Made by a program: the position numbers and the translations under genes | Source of the DNA: Sequoia sempervirens | Lineage: Eukaryota; Streptophyta; Pinopsida; Cupressales; Cupressaceae | Length of the DNA: 64,000 nt | Assembly (NCBI GenBank): GCA_007258455.2 | Contig: VDFB02000001.1 | Coordinates: 10,171,755-10,235,754, forward strand | Direction: 5' to 3' | Notes under the pieces: model-generated | Database searches by the model: none | Seen by the model: the letters and a program-made list of their open reading frames with translations, nothing else | Told to the model about the DNA's origin: nothing | Shown here: piece after piece, positions 34,473-45,222 of the stretch | Position numbering within the stretch: the stretch's first letter is position 1 | How the letters are laid out: every line of letters starts with the position of its first letter

Positions 34473-35468
34473 TAGTTTTCTTAAAAAAAATTATTCATTT
34501 AAATGTATGCTATTACATACATTTAAACGAATTTTATTATTAGTGTGGGTGAGTTTGCTGATTGGAGCCTTGTGGCTATGTTCATTTTAAAGATTAATGT
34601 CCTCATTTAGACTATTGTCTACAAATGGTATTTAGACTGAGAGAAGTCAAGTGCCTAATCAACATGTCCTCCCAACTCTAGTCTGACACAATATCACACC
34701 CTTAGCAAATGATATAGATGAATACCTATTGCACATGATTCATTAAATCCCATGGGAAGGAAGTAAACAAACATAATAAGTTCCAAAAATTATTCATTAA
34801 ATTTACAATTGGTTGGGAACATATTTTTTAGTAGGAACCAACCATGCACCTCGCATCTATTGCCTTATCTGACTACAAACACCTTGTTTGCAATCTCTTC
34901 TTTTCCCTGGTTTAAATAACTAGAAATGGCACTTCCTTTTTGAGGAAATATTTTAGCTCTTAGAAGACCTGGATGAGATATCATTTATAATCATTCATGC
35001 TCTTGTAGAACTAAATCAATCAGTTGCTACATTTTAATTGAATTATTGTCTCTAAAGTACCATGCTCATTTCCACCACATGTAAAAAGGACAAATTATGC
35101 TAAAAGTATTTTTATTCCATTGAAGCCATAGATATTCATATCTAGAGAAGCACTATGAATACATTCTTCCCACCTCATCTCTAAGCCAGGAAAGAACTAC
35201 AGATAATTGGATGTAAGAAGTATAACACAACTTTGACGGCTTCCATTTTACATTTAGTATTAGATCAAATTTCAAATAAAATTGGCACATATCAGATAAT
35301 TTACTAATTTATGCCTAGAATCTTTGAAAAAGGTAGGAAAGAATATGTAGAAAGAGGGAACCCATTTGGTTAGAAAAAGAGGAAAGTGCCATATGCCTAC
35401 CAATTTTACTTATTTATTGACGACGGCCACACAATAGATAGTAGCCATTACATGTGCATCCACCATCT

Positions 35469-36075
35469 TTATTTTCTAAAACAAAACTTAAAGTGTTTGA
35501 CAATACAAGTTTCCAAATTGAAAATACCACATAATCTCAGTTTTGATAAATTGAAATGGTTCCCTGTACCTATGTCAAGTAAGCCTATAATCACATCACT
35601 TGTGCTAGGAGTATCTATTCTAGATTCTATACTGCCTCCCACATAGTCTGCATCCAAACCCAGAAAATCCCATGATCTTGTCGTGTGTAGACTTTGCATC
35701 CTGCTGGGAAACACTAAAACAACTCCCGCCATTGCTACACCAACAATAATAGCTAGTTATTATGAATAATCATTTCCACATATTATAGAAAAACAAGACT
35801 AAATTATCTTTTTACAAAAAATACATAATTGAACCTCCATGAAATCAAGATTTGCATCATTCATAAGGTTTTCTGAACTATCCCAATGAACACCTTATTT
35901 GGACCTTGGTATACACCAAGAGAAAGAAGAGAATGTATAAGAAATTGATTGATCTTGTTCTTCAGAGAGAACTACAGAGAACCCATTTATGGAATGGGAA
36001 ATGAATATAGCAGAGAATGTGAAATTCACCACGAGAAAAAACGTCACGACCATCTGTGAGATGATGGTATAAAAA
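35469..36075 (-). pseudogene. Captured subtilisin-like protease fragment (two exons)
   Basis: On the minus strand an exon at 35469-35734 begins after a GTGTAG acceptor. It encodes MAGVVLVFPSRMQSLHTTR, SWDFLGL and STSDVIIGLLDIGT. This is the end of the I9 propeptide and the start of the S8 catalytic domain of a plant subtilase, around the catalytic Asp. Upstream, about 35940-36075 gives HSINGFSVVLSEEQ, the preceding propeptide region, with a frame break at the LLYS..HSINGF junction. The rest of the protease, including the His and Ser regions, is absent. The fragment cannot make an enzyme; it sits inside the CACTA, in the orientation of its DUF4216 gene. Confidence 0.82.
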
Positions 36076-36298
36076 TGTCATGAGCACCTCTAAGTTACCA
36101 AGTAACAATTCTTCCTATAGAAAAAAATGTTAAAATCAACTTAAGTTCAATGTCCCAAACAACATAAACTAATACAAAACATAAGTAGCAAGTTCATATG
36201 AGCTACTATATTTTTGAAATAGTTGTTAAGATGCCTAAAGATAGTTTTTTTTTTAAGTTACCAAGCAAAAATTCTTTGAAGTAATTAATCATGCATAC

Positions 36299-36365
36299 CT
36301 GAATATAAATCCCATGTGCATGTACACATTTGGAAGTGGGTAATCTTCATTATATCCAAAAACTT
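36299..36365 (-). other. Exon-like fragment (67 bp) inside the CACTA
   Basis: The minus strand has an acceptor TTTGTTTCTAG, then an open stretch encoding GYNEDYPLPNVYMHMGFIF, then a donor AG/GTATGC. I do not recognise the protein. Its size and splice signals suggest a captured exon. Confidence 0.3.
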
Positions 36366-37065
36366 CTAGAAACAAATCATCAAAAGAAACCATTAGAGAC
36401 AACTGAATGCAATCATCTGTGCAACCTAGAATTGAGTCATGTAGTCATACCAATTTCCACTATACCTTAACCAAGATTTGGGAAATCATCTAAAGATCTC
36501 TTTACTAGCCATTAAAAGAAAAAAAAATCACAATACAGATTAACTAATAGTACTTTTAAAAATTGTCTGCTCCCATATTTAATCATTTAGCATATAGTGG
36601 TTGTGTGAAACACCCTAAAATTTAGAGTAATTGTGAGGAACTCACATAATGGTCACCATTAATTTTTGATTTTAACCATTGGGTTAAGATCTTCTCACAA
36701 TAAGTGTTGAATGTACCCCTATTGACAAACTGGTCAATCAATTGATTTATATAGGTATTTGAAGAAGCGATAGCATAAAAATTTCAACCTTTTAATAAAT
36801 CTAAATGAGCTTTCTAATGAATTTAACTAAACATTGTTTCAATCAACTTAACAATGATTACCTTGGACATAAATATCTGAAATGTATGCCTTCTAATCCA
36901 CATTTTTTAAGCAGCAAAGCAATTACCCATGTTTCTAGAACTTTAGAATGTTATATTCCTAAGGCTAAGCCTAATTAGACAAGAGGCAGTATAGAAATGC
37001 TGAGGACTTTTTCCACACCTAGTCAGACTACATGTCATTTTTTGTCACAATGCATTGTAAATGCA

Positions 37066-37555
37066 AAATTTGACATGGGAGGCCACTTTTATGTGCTAGA
37101 GATGCAAATTAAATCAAACTCATATGTTCTCTTTCAAGTAGCAGCCTAGTTAGATAAATAAAATTAAATATGTTCCCCTTACGAAAGCCCATAAGGGGTT
37201 TTCTTTCCATTTACCCCATACTCAAATTTTGTATTCCTAAGTTTTGATCTCATGGCCAGGTTCAGGAGCAATCAAAACCTCATCAATCCACCTAAATCTT
37301 AAGTACCAAGAATAATTGCTTTAGAAAAAGATTTCTATGTCATTATTCTGAACAATATGAGATAACTGAATTCCAAAAGTTCTTGTCATTGATTCAATGT
37401 GCAGTATAGCACCAACAAAGGTTGTTTGAAAATTTAAATCACCTGAACACGAAACTTGAAGCAGAAGGCCATTTTATGTACTAAAGAAGCATATTAAATC
37501 AAAACATAGGTTTTTTTCAAGTCACAGCCAAGCCAGTAAAAAAATAAAATAAGAT
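37066..37555. repeat. Diverged direct duplication of ~100 bp inside the CACTA
   Basis: 37066-37170 and 37452-37555 share GGCCA-TTTTATGT-CTA, GCA-ATTAAATCAAA, TTTCAAGT and CAGCC-AG in the same order. Two intron-like copies side by side could come from a tandemly duplicated captured gene. Confidence 0.55.
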
Positions 37556-37557
37556 AC

Positions 37558-37628
37558 TTTAATGAATTCAAGAAGCTCCTTGCCATTAACACAACATGGT
37601 AAATTTCCAACAAAGACTTTGAGGGCTC
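37558..37628 (-). pseudogene. Exon-like fragment resembling an RRM start
   Basis: The minus strand reads ALKVFVGNLPCCVNGKELLE before a GTATCT donor. VFVGNLP matches the RNP2 motif of RNA-recognition domains. The fragment is too short to be certain, and the upstream frame is broken. Confidence 0.3.
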
Positions 37629-38209
37629 AAATAATCTAATTTCAATTAACAAATTGCCATTAGAATCTTCCTTCTCTCTAGTATTGCTTAGAGGTGCTTG
37701 GGTGTTTTTCCAAACCCCTTTCCTTGAAACTATTACCAATGCACATAAGCAAGAGGTCAAATTGAGAAATGCTTGCTCATGGAAAATAGTCATCAAAGCA
37801 ATGCAAGTATAAAAAAATCCATTTTATTTAGGTTTCTACTTAGTTTTATGTAGGTCTTTTCCATAAAATGTCAAATTCTCATTCCAAAGCAGGTTTGAGT
37901 TTTTGTTGGGATTGGCCTACTTAAGTTCTTAAAAGTTTAGTTCTTTTCAAGTGAAAAAGAGTATGAAACTCAACATTCAAAGGAAAATCCATTAGTATTT
38001 ATGCATGAGCAAGTAAACAATGACACATGAAGAAAAAGATTATCTTCCCAGAATAAACAAAAGCATAAAAATTGGGGTTCAACTTTAAATGAAGATATTT
38101 TTGAAAATATCAGAAGTTGGATGTAGCAGACTATTTGATCAGAATACTTAGGCAAATAATTTTGCTATATAGATTTTTCGAATCTCATTATTACTATGTA
38201 GTTACTTAC

Positions 38210-38305
38210 ATGGCTTGACCTATAGGGGGTATCTTGATATCAGTAGGCTTTCTGAGTTTGCAAGGAACATGCCTTAGACACCCATCAGTTTTTTCCAGTT
38301 CCACT
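38210..38305 (-). other. Exon-like fragment (96 bp) inside the CACTA
   Basis: The minus strand has an acceptor ending ATATAAG, an open frame with GCLRHVPCKLRKPTDIKIPP, and a consensus donor GTAAGT. The protein is not recognised. Confidence 0.35.
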
Positions 38306-39830
38306 CTTATATGAAATATATTAGTAAATTAAAAAATGTTCATTGAAATTGACTTGCTTGTCTTAAGCATTTTGTCAGTATTTTCAATTACTAGTGCAAA
38401 CTACAAAGAGAACATTAATGATCTCAAATTAATAAAAAATTTATGTGAAAAGGTATTTTCTTATTATTATGACTATGAAGCCTAAAGCGCTTAAAAACTA
38501 CAAAGAAGTTTGAATTATGTGCGGTTGTAGAGTGTGATTCTTGTTTTATCTTTTTCATTGTCCTGGAATGTACTGTGGAGCACCATGCATGAAGTGACAA
38601 GTTCCAATGACTTAGTGTCAAACAATATGGTTTATGAATCTGTCATTTTATTGAATTAAGGATATAAAATTAAGCAGTGACTCTTTTGGCTAAATTGGAT
38701 GTTATTGCTTGAAACCAATCTCTGCAAATATATTCCACAAGAAAAATCCTATTTCACTTAGAACAAATTGACAACATATGTTTCAAGACTTACAATATCT
38801 TAATGTGGGACTTCTATATCGAATATGATCAATTGGATGTTTGCTAAAATATCACATCCAATTCATTACATAATTTTCACCATGTCATAAAATGAAAACA
38901 AAGATGAGTCCATATTAACTATAGAAATAAAATATCACTGCATCAGGTAAACAACAAAACCTAGTACATAACGTTGGTGAAAATTCTAGTGTTCTTTGTT
39001 CAAATATCATGGATCTCTAAGTCTCCCAATCAAAAAATGGTTCATAAGCAGGAAAAGGAGAGGCACCAAAATTCTGCATAGCCATAACTAAGAATATTGT
39101 AATATATGATAGATAATTATCTCAAAAAATTTCAAAGCAGCATAAACAAATATCTTCAAAATCATAAAACTAAAAAAGTAAAGCAAGACAACTAATTAGA
39201 GAGTGCAAACAAGCACATAATCCTCTTAGTTTTGTCTAAAAAACCCTTAACACAACTCATGATCCTACACAACTAATGTTGCAAATTTGGTAATTGACAA
39301 TAGATGGTTTCACATAATGGCTTGGAATTGCCCTTCATAGCTACTACCCTTCATAGTCATTGCCCTACACTGCTATTGCACTTTATCATATAAGCCCTAC
39401 ACAACTACCGCCTTTCATGTCTTTTATTGTAGATGTAGTCCATCCCCACTCAAGATCAAATTGTGGATATATTTGCAAAGTCATTGTCTTCTATTAAATT
39501 TACATGATTATGAACTGGACTATTTGTAATTAACAATGTACAAAAATTAGTTATCCACAGGGGCTAAAATAATTAGAATATCTAATTACTAGTTAGTTTG
39601 TAGTCAGTTGGGTACAGGTTGTTAGTTTAAACCACCCTACCAAACTTGTGACTATTATAAAACCACCCTACCGAACTTGTGACTATTATAAATTAACCCC
39701 TTAGAATTTGAAGTAAAGTATTCTCAATTACCAAGATGACTGTTTCCAATTCTCTGTCACCTATATTTTTAGCTTTTGTCCATCATCTTATGGGAAGATA
39801 AGATAGAGCATGTGAAGCTTGTATACTTAC

Positions 39831-40095
39831 CCATGGAGGATAGGGAGCATGAGATATGGTTTTAGGCTCGACCAACAATGGGTCTTCTTTTTGGTCTTCC
39901 AAAAGAGCTACTCCCAGATACCCTTTTCAAATGCTCCAACCGCCTTGGAAATGGTAGCACTCTCATTCTTTAGATTGAGATAATGTGCTTCCCACAAAGA
40001 CTGTAATAATTCTATCTTCTTTTCTTCACGTTTTCCTTGCTCAGATTGTGGCCTTGTCATTGGAGATGATCCACTCCTCTTCCAAAAATTTGATT
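39831..40095 (-). other. Exon-like fragment (265 bp) inside the CACTA
   Basis: The minus strand has an acceptor AATCACACTTGCAG and a donor CCATGG/GTAAGT. The first two thirds read SNFWKRSGSSPMTRPQSEQ, then KKIELLQSLWEAHYLNLK. The last third continues in another frame with LLEDQKEDPLLVEPKTISHA, so a frameshift is likely. I cannot assign a family. Confidence 0.35.
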
Positions 40096-40440
40096 CTGCA
40101 AGTGTGATTTGGGTAAGGAAATAAAGCAAAAATTGAGGCAGAATGCACTGTGTAGAGTAATTAAGAAAGAAAGCAACAATTGATTTATGCTATTAATTTA
40201 GAAACCCATACTTTGGTTCTTTTCTAGCTAGAGAAGGCATGCAACTGTAAGGAAAAGACTTAGGTGTATCAACATAATGGAAGGTTAATAGTCATTACCC
40301 TTCAACCAAGAAAATTATATGGAAAGCAGTTTGATAAGTTCTCAGATAAAATTGGTAGACAGCTAATAATACTTCAATCATGAGAATTTCTACTACAACT
40401 ATAAACAATCAGACCTACTATATAACATTAGCTAGAAATA

Positions 40441-41473
40441 TATGCTAAAATATATGCTGAAATATATGCTATAAACAATCAGACCTGCTATATAACTATA
40501 AGTAATCTTGTGTGAAAATTATTTTAGCTGGGAAGATAAATATATGCTAATGATCAAACCTTGGCATTCTGATTTCAACCCTGTTTTTGAAACTTTTAAT
40601 AAATTCCCGATTTGGGTTAGATTGCCTAATCTCCCCCTTCACCTTTGGCATGACTCTCTTCTGGAGGAAGTGGGTGATGCCCTTGGTGATTTCTTGATGG
40701 TGGATGATGAATCTTCTGACATTCTTCATTCCACCTATGCTCGCATTCTGGTCGAAATAAATGTTTCAAAAGGATTGCCTACTGAAGTCCTTCTTAAATC
40801 TTCTAAAGGCTCTTGGGTCCAATCTTTGGATTATGAAGGGATTCCCTTCCGGTGTAGACGATGCTTCAATACTGGACATGCAGCTGCGCATTGTGGATTT
40901 GAGAAAAAAACTAAGACAACTACCTGGTGGAAAGGTTCCTCTCAACAACATTATATGGTTGAGAAGAAAGTTGATCAGAATAAGAGTTTTTCAGATGTGG
41001 TTGCTTCCGAATCACTGAGTCTTGGGATGCATTCTCCTATCGTAACTAGCGGGGATGCTAGGGCCTCCCCTATTGATTCTAAGTCTTCCACTTCAGGTGA
41101 TTGTGCTTCGGCTTCCCTTTCTGGCAGTTCTTCTGTGAAGTCTTTATTTGTGCAAAGGATTCAAGATGAATCTCCAAATTCACTAGCTATTGGCTTTCAT
41201 ACTCATGAAAGTAGTGAGCTGGCTTGGCATGGTAAAGCAGTGCAAGTGGAAGAAGGTTGGATCATAGTTAAAGGAAAAAAAGTTAAATCCTCTAAGCCTT
41301 CTTTCGACATGATTCTCCGCTCCCACAAGAAAAGTGTAAATTGTAAATCTTGATCGATCTTGTTGTGGAGCTGATCTTTTTTGCTGGCTGCTTGCTGTCT
41401 TTTTCTGTAGCCTTGCTCTTTTTGTTTAAGGGTTCTGGATCCCTTCAAAATCTATTTTTCCCCTTTATCAAAA
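40441..41473 (+). mobile_element. ORF1-only LINE insertion ('half-LINE') in the CACTA
   Basis: The insert is flanked by the 17-bp direct repeat AACATTAGCTAGAAATA (40424-40440 and 41474-41490). It contains a 5'-truncated LINE ORF1 and then, directly after the stop, a LINE-like 3' untranslated region ending TTTATCAAAAA. No endonuclease or reverse transcriptase is present. At the 5' junction, about 65 bp repeat the local sequence ATAAACAATCAGACCT(A/G)CTAT, as if the flank had been copied during insertion. It is younger than the CACTA, since its reading frame is intact. Confidence 0.72.
40508..41353 (+). CDS. LINE ORF1-type protein (DUF4283 plus CCHC), 5'-truncated but open
   Basis: The open frame of about 281 codons starts in the middle of DUF4283 (SWEDKYMLMIKPWHSDF, FPIWVRLPNLPLHLW). 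It continues through CRRCFNTGHAAAHC, a CCHC zinc knuckle, to a Ser-rich tail and the stop at 41351-41353. The first codon is TTG, so this is not a true start; the first ATGs (in KYMLM) lie 36-42 nt further. The protein would bind nucleic acid in a LINE particle. The frame has no stop in contrast to LINE b, which suggests recent insertion or relaxed time for decay. Confidence 0.8.
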   Translation: MCENYFSWEDKYMLMIKPWHSDFNPVFETFNKFPIWVRLPNLPLHLWHDSLLEEVGDALGDFLMVDDESSDILHSTYARILVEINVSKGLPTEVLLKSSKGSWVQSLDYEGIPFRCRRCFNTGHAAAHCGFEKKTKTTTWWKGSSQQHYMVEKKVDQNKSFSDVVASESLSLGMHSPIVTSGDARASPIDSKSSTSGDCASASLSGSSSVKSLFVQRIQDESPNSLAIGFHTHESSELAWHGKAVQVEEGWIIVKGKKVKSSKPSFDMILRSHKKSVNCKS

Positions 41474-41490
41474 ACATTAGCTAGAAATAA

Positions 41491-43961
41491 ACATTTGATA
41501 GAAAGGAAGGGTGAGAGAAACTTCACCAACTTCTATCTATAGTAGGTTGGAAAATGATTGTGCAACATAGGTTTTGCATGATCTCAGTGGTGGTGGTCGT
41601 TGTATATTTGATGAAACTTAAGAAAATAATCATTTCTCTTTAGTTTTTATGCAATCCAATGTTATAAGTACAAATGTGTAAACAATGAAAGCATTGATTC
41701 TATTTAAGTGACAACTATCTGGTGGTGAAGAAGAATCCATTAACGTGTCAAGTAAGGCTGTTCTAAATTATAGAAGAGAATGAAAGAGTAGAAAGTTTTC
41801 ATGAGAAAATGAACAACAAACATTATGGCCACGGAGCAAGAAGAAAACAACTCTTCTACCCGCAAGTTTGCACACAAAATTGACAAACGTATACAAGTTT
41901 TTTCCTTTCACTTCTATTTGTATTTGACTAAATTTCCTTGCCTTTTATAGATAGTTATATGAGTAGATAGTTTTTATCATAGCTATGGTTTATATTTTTT
42001 GTTTTACAGAGATAAAATTTCTTTTTGTTGTTGTTGTGATGATTTTAAGATTCATGGCAGAAAGTGGGAAGCCCATTGAGCAACTACATGTTCTCCTTTT
42101 ATTAATGTTCTACTCTCCCTCCTCCACATTTGCTTGACAAGAATTCATCATAATTAGACAAGGCATCGTTGATTGCTTATTTACTGAATTTTGAGTTTAT
42201 CGTCAAGGATGGTTCAACTCCTTTTGTCATTAGTGTCTGCTCTCCACCAAAATGTGTCAAGTCTCATTTATTTTTGTATTGCTTCATATGCTACTATGAT
42301 TGAGTTTTTACTAAAGCAGTCTGATGTCCACATGTGAACTGTAGATCCATTCTAAGGAGTTTGGAGTGCAGGGATGTGACATGCATTTTATATTCTTGAA
42401 AAACTAGGGCTAAATGTTAAATAAATTCTACTGTATTCCAAACTAGATGTTGAAGTCTAAAATTTACTCTGTTGTTTCATCGTGAACTCATGGAATTCTA
42501 AATTCTTGGAAAAGTAGGGCTAAATGTTGAATAAATCCTAGCTGGAAGAGGGCAAGCAAGACAAACGAGAGCCTAGATTTGAAAAATCAACTTCTAAAAA
42601 GATATTTGATTTGAAGAAACAGGGAAATTATTCTTCAGAACTAGCTTTCTTTTAAAGATGATTTGAAACATCAAGGAAAGCAGAGAATATGATTAGATTA
42701 AGAATTTATTGTGAGAATGTTGAAAATTAAAATAAAATTCATTCAAAATTTTCCAATTTAGCAAATGCCATTGCCCCCCTAAAAACATATCACATATACA
42801 AAATTCTTAAGCACAGATCTATTTTGAACTAAATGCCTAGAATCTCCAAGAAAATAATACTTGAAATGCAATTATATAAAGTAGACAAACTTATTCTGCA
42901 AAAATCTAAATTCTACTCTGCTCCTTTGTGACGCTCTATGTAATTGGAAAGCTAGGGAAAAATGTTGAATAAATTTTGGTCCGTTCCAAGCTAGGGTTTG
43001 AAATCTAAATTATTCTATGCTCCTTCGTCATTCCATTCTAAATTCTTGAAAAATTTGGGTTGGATTTTAAATACATTCTGCCTAGAAGAGGAAAATTGAG
43101 ACAAATGTGAACCCGGGTTTGAACAAGACAAATGGGAGCCTGGATTTGAAGAAACAGGGACATCTTTCTTCAAAGTGGTTTTCCTTTAAAGAAGATTTGA
43201 AACGTCAAAGAAAAGTATAGTCCGCTAGATGTTGAAAAACCAAGGCTAAATGTTGAATAAATTCTCTTGTGTTCCAAACTAGACTTGAAAGTGACATGAA
43301 AGTGAGACCGCTTCAAAAAATCGTCCAATTAAAAAAAATCACAAAAACCCATTGTCGAAAGCAAGATCTGATCATGGTAGTGCTAAGAGGGATGAATTTT
43401 GATGGTCTCTAGGTCCTTCCATGAAAACCAAATTTTAAAACAAGCCTAAAGATAACAAAAAAAGAAAAGAAAGAAAACACTCTACAACTTACAAGTTGAA
43501 TCCACTAACAGGTGTGAAGATGGTAAAACTCTGAGATTTACAAACCCAACTTGATAAAAGAGTTGAAGTCGTTAGAACCCTCTGAATTTGAAAACCCAAT
43601 TATAAGTGTATGGCCTTAGCATAAAGGAGTGATCCACCTTAGCAATAGCAACTACCCCATCCAAAATATGCTCACATTACACAAAGCCACAATGTTCCTC
43701 CAAGATAAGCCAATCAAATCCTACATTATGTGTCCCAGTAATCAAATTGGAGATGACCCTAAAAATGACATTGCGAAGGGTGATTGGTTTAAAAAATCTA
43801 AATCACTTTGCAATTATTTCACTACTACGATCAATGTGTCATCTTTCATGAAATTTCCCAAAACACTATTCATTATGATCATTTGGAAATTTCTAAGAGA
43901 GCTACAATAGTTTTAACATCATGAATTAATTATGTAATCATATAAGTCAAATATAATTCTA
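41491..43961. other. Interior of the CACTA, no gene recognised
   Basis: The sequence is AT-rich. Segments around 42410-42600 and 42960-43270 repeat phrases such as CTAGGGCTAAATGTTGAATAA and ATTCTAAATTCTTG several times in diverged form, which points to an old internal duplication. A plus-strand frame at 43629-43910 has no known domain. Confidence 0.5.
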
Positions 43962-44675
43962 TCAAGAAATCAATATCAAATAGATAATATAATCGCATAA
44001 CTCATACATTTCAATGTCATTGATCTTCTTCTTCATCCAACTCTTTTTCTGTATCATCCGATCTAGATTCAACATTAGATTGGTCATATCATCATCATCA
44101 TCATTGATATCAGTTTCAATAATGTCATCATCCACATGGATATCATCTTCATGAACATTAAATCCTACATCATCATGATCTAGTTCCTCTTCTTCTACAT
44201 CTTCGTCAGGCACATCATCAACTAACTATTGATCTTGATCATCATCTACATCATCTTCTAGTTCTTCGATATCTTCTTCTTCCACCACATTATACTTTAC
44301 CGACCTTCCTCTTGGATCATGTTTAACAACAAATGACCAACCCGGTTTACCTAGAACCTCTGAGTAAAATACCTACTCACATTGGCCTGGAAGAACATAG
44401 GGCTCATTTCCAGCTCACTCGATCGACCTTGTATTAACCATGGTAAATCTATTATCATGTTCAATAACAGTTCTCTAGGGATCATTTTCATTCAATCGTA
44501 GCCTGTACCATTGGATGACAAACAAGACTAATTTGAAGGACTTAAAGTCACACTCAAGTATATCATCCAAAATCCCATAGATTGTCAAAAGTATAGATAA
44601 ATTGTCGAAAAAGTGACGAAAATCATTGATTGTTGAAATTTTGACGAAAATCACTATTCGTTGAAATTTTGACAA
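43962..44675 (-). pseudogene. DUF4216 C-terminal region of a CACTA transposon protein, broken
   Basis: The minus strand from 44675 encodes LVLFVIQWYRLR, then blocks matching RTVIEHDNRFTMVN, EPYVLPGQCE and VFYSEVLGKPGWSFVVKHD. This is the DUF4216 domain that follows the transposase in plant CACTA (TNP2) elements. A long acidic tail follows (EEEELDHDDVGFN and a run of Asp). Several in-frame stops interrupt it. The preceding transposase is missing, because only about 120 bp separate this domain from the right terminus. Confidence 0.87.
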
Positions 44676-44700
44676 ACATCGGGCACAAATTTAAAAAAAA
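44585..44700. repeat. Right subterminal repeat region of the CACTA element
   Basis: GTTGAAATTTTGACGAAAATC and close variants occur three to four times, related to the motifs at 34112-34472. They abut the DUF4216 remnant, which indicates an internal deletion. Confidence 0.65.
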
Positions 44701-44777
44701 ATGAAAAGTACACATTAAGTACACATGTACCTGGTGATTCATCTAATTGTACATCTTTCGTTGGAAAGTCTTGTCGT

Positions 44778-44800
44778 ATTTTCAGTCAAATGAGTTAGTG
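44778..44800 (-). repeat. Right terminal inverted repeat of the CACTA element
   Basis: The end reads AGTCAAATGAGTTAGTG on the plus strand. Inverted, it gives CACTAACTCATTTGACTG, pairing with the left end. Confidence 0.8.
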
Positions 44801-44803
44801 CTT

Positions 44804-45222
44804 CTGTTGCCAAATTGGATAAAAAATGGACTACGGTTATCAACCAAAAAAATAAGTCATCTAGTTCAGGGTCAACCTCCAAGGCCTCTAAACCACCAAA
44901 TATTGTTTCAAACCTTTCAAGGAAGGGGACAGACACTCCTGTTGGAGCTAATAATATTTCAATGCCATTCATATCAAAGGCAATGCCTCAGCCTGCTGCT
45001 GTTATGCTTGCTTAGCCAAGCATTTCTCTTCCCACATCGGGATCTCAAAGGAAGTCTTGCAGTCTGTCTCCACTATGTGAAGAGGGTGAATACGTGCAAG
45101 AAAAGCAGCGATTTTCCTCTTCGTCTGTTCAAATTGGGTCAATTTTGCCAGAGTTTTTGCATAATTGTTTCCCTTCTCTGAATGAAGAGGAACTAGACTC
45201 CGATATGGAGTTTCATTCATGA
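44804..45222 (+). pseudogene. LINE b ORF1, C-terminal part
   Basis: The frame continues that of 33281-34088 (SVAKLDKKWTTVINQKNK) with a Ser-rich, low-complexity linker. It ends at MEFHS with a TGA at 45220-45222. One in-frame TAG lies at about 45014. The stop overlaps the ATG of ORF2 as ATGA. Confidence 0.8.

Larger units (their letters stand above)
34089..44800 (-). mobile_element. CACTA (En/Spm) element, 10.7 kb, with captured exons
   Basis: The left end starts CACTACTGTATTTGACT and the right end, read inverted, starts CACTAACTCATTTGACTG. These are CACTA termini sharing ATTTGACT. The 3-bp flanks CGT and CTT differ at one base. Removing the element and one flank copy joins the two halves of LINE ORF1 in frame, which confirms both borders. 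Close to each end are many short GTCGAAA/TTGACGAA motifs, typical of CACTA subterminal repeats. The only transposon-type protein left is a DUF4216 segment near the right end; the TNP2 transposase is missing. Minus-strand exon-like pieces fill part of the interior. Confidence 0.85.

Noticed and set aside
34543..34547. TAGTG as the right end of a small CACTA element starting at 34089
   Set aside because: The LINE does not resume after it, and the TAGTG at 44796-44800 restores the LINE frame and pairs with the left terminal repeat.
44739..44972. Minus-strand ORF crossing the CACTA right end
   Set aside because: It runs across a proven insertion border and is antisense to LINE ORF1.
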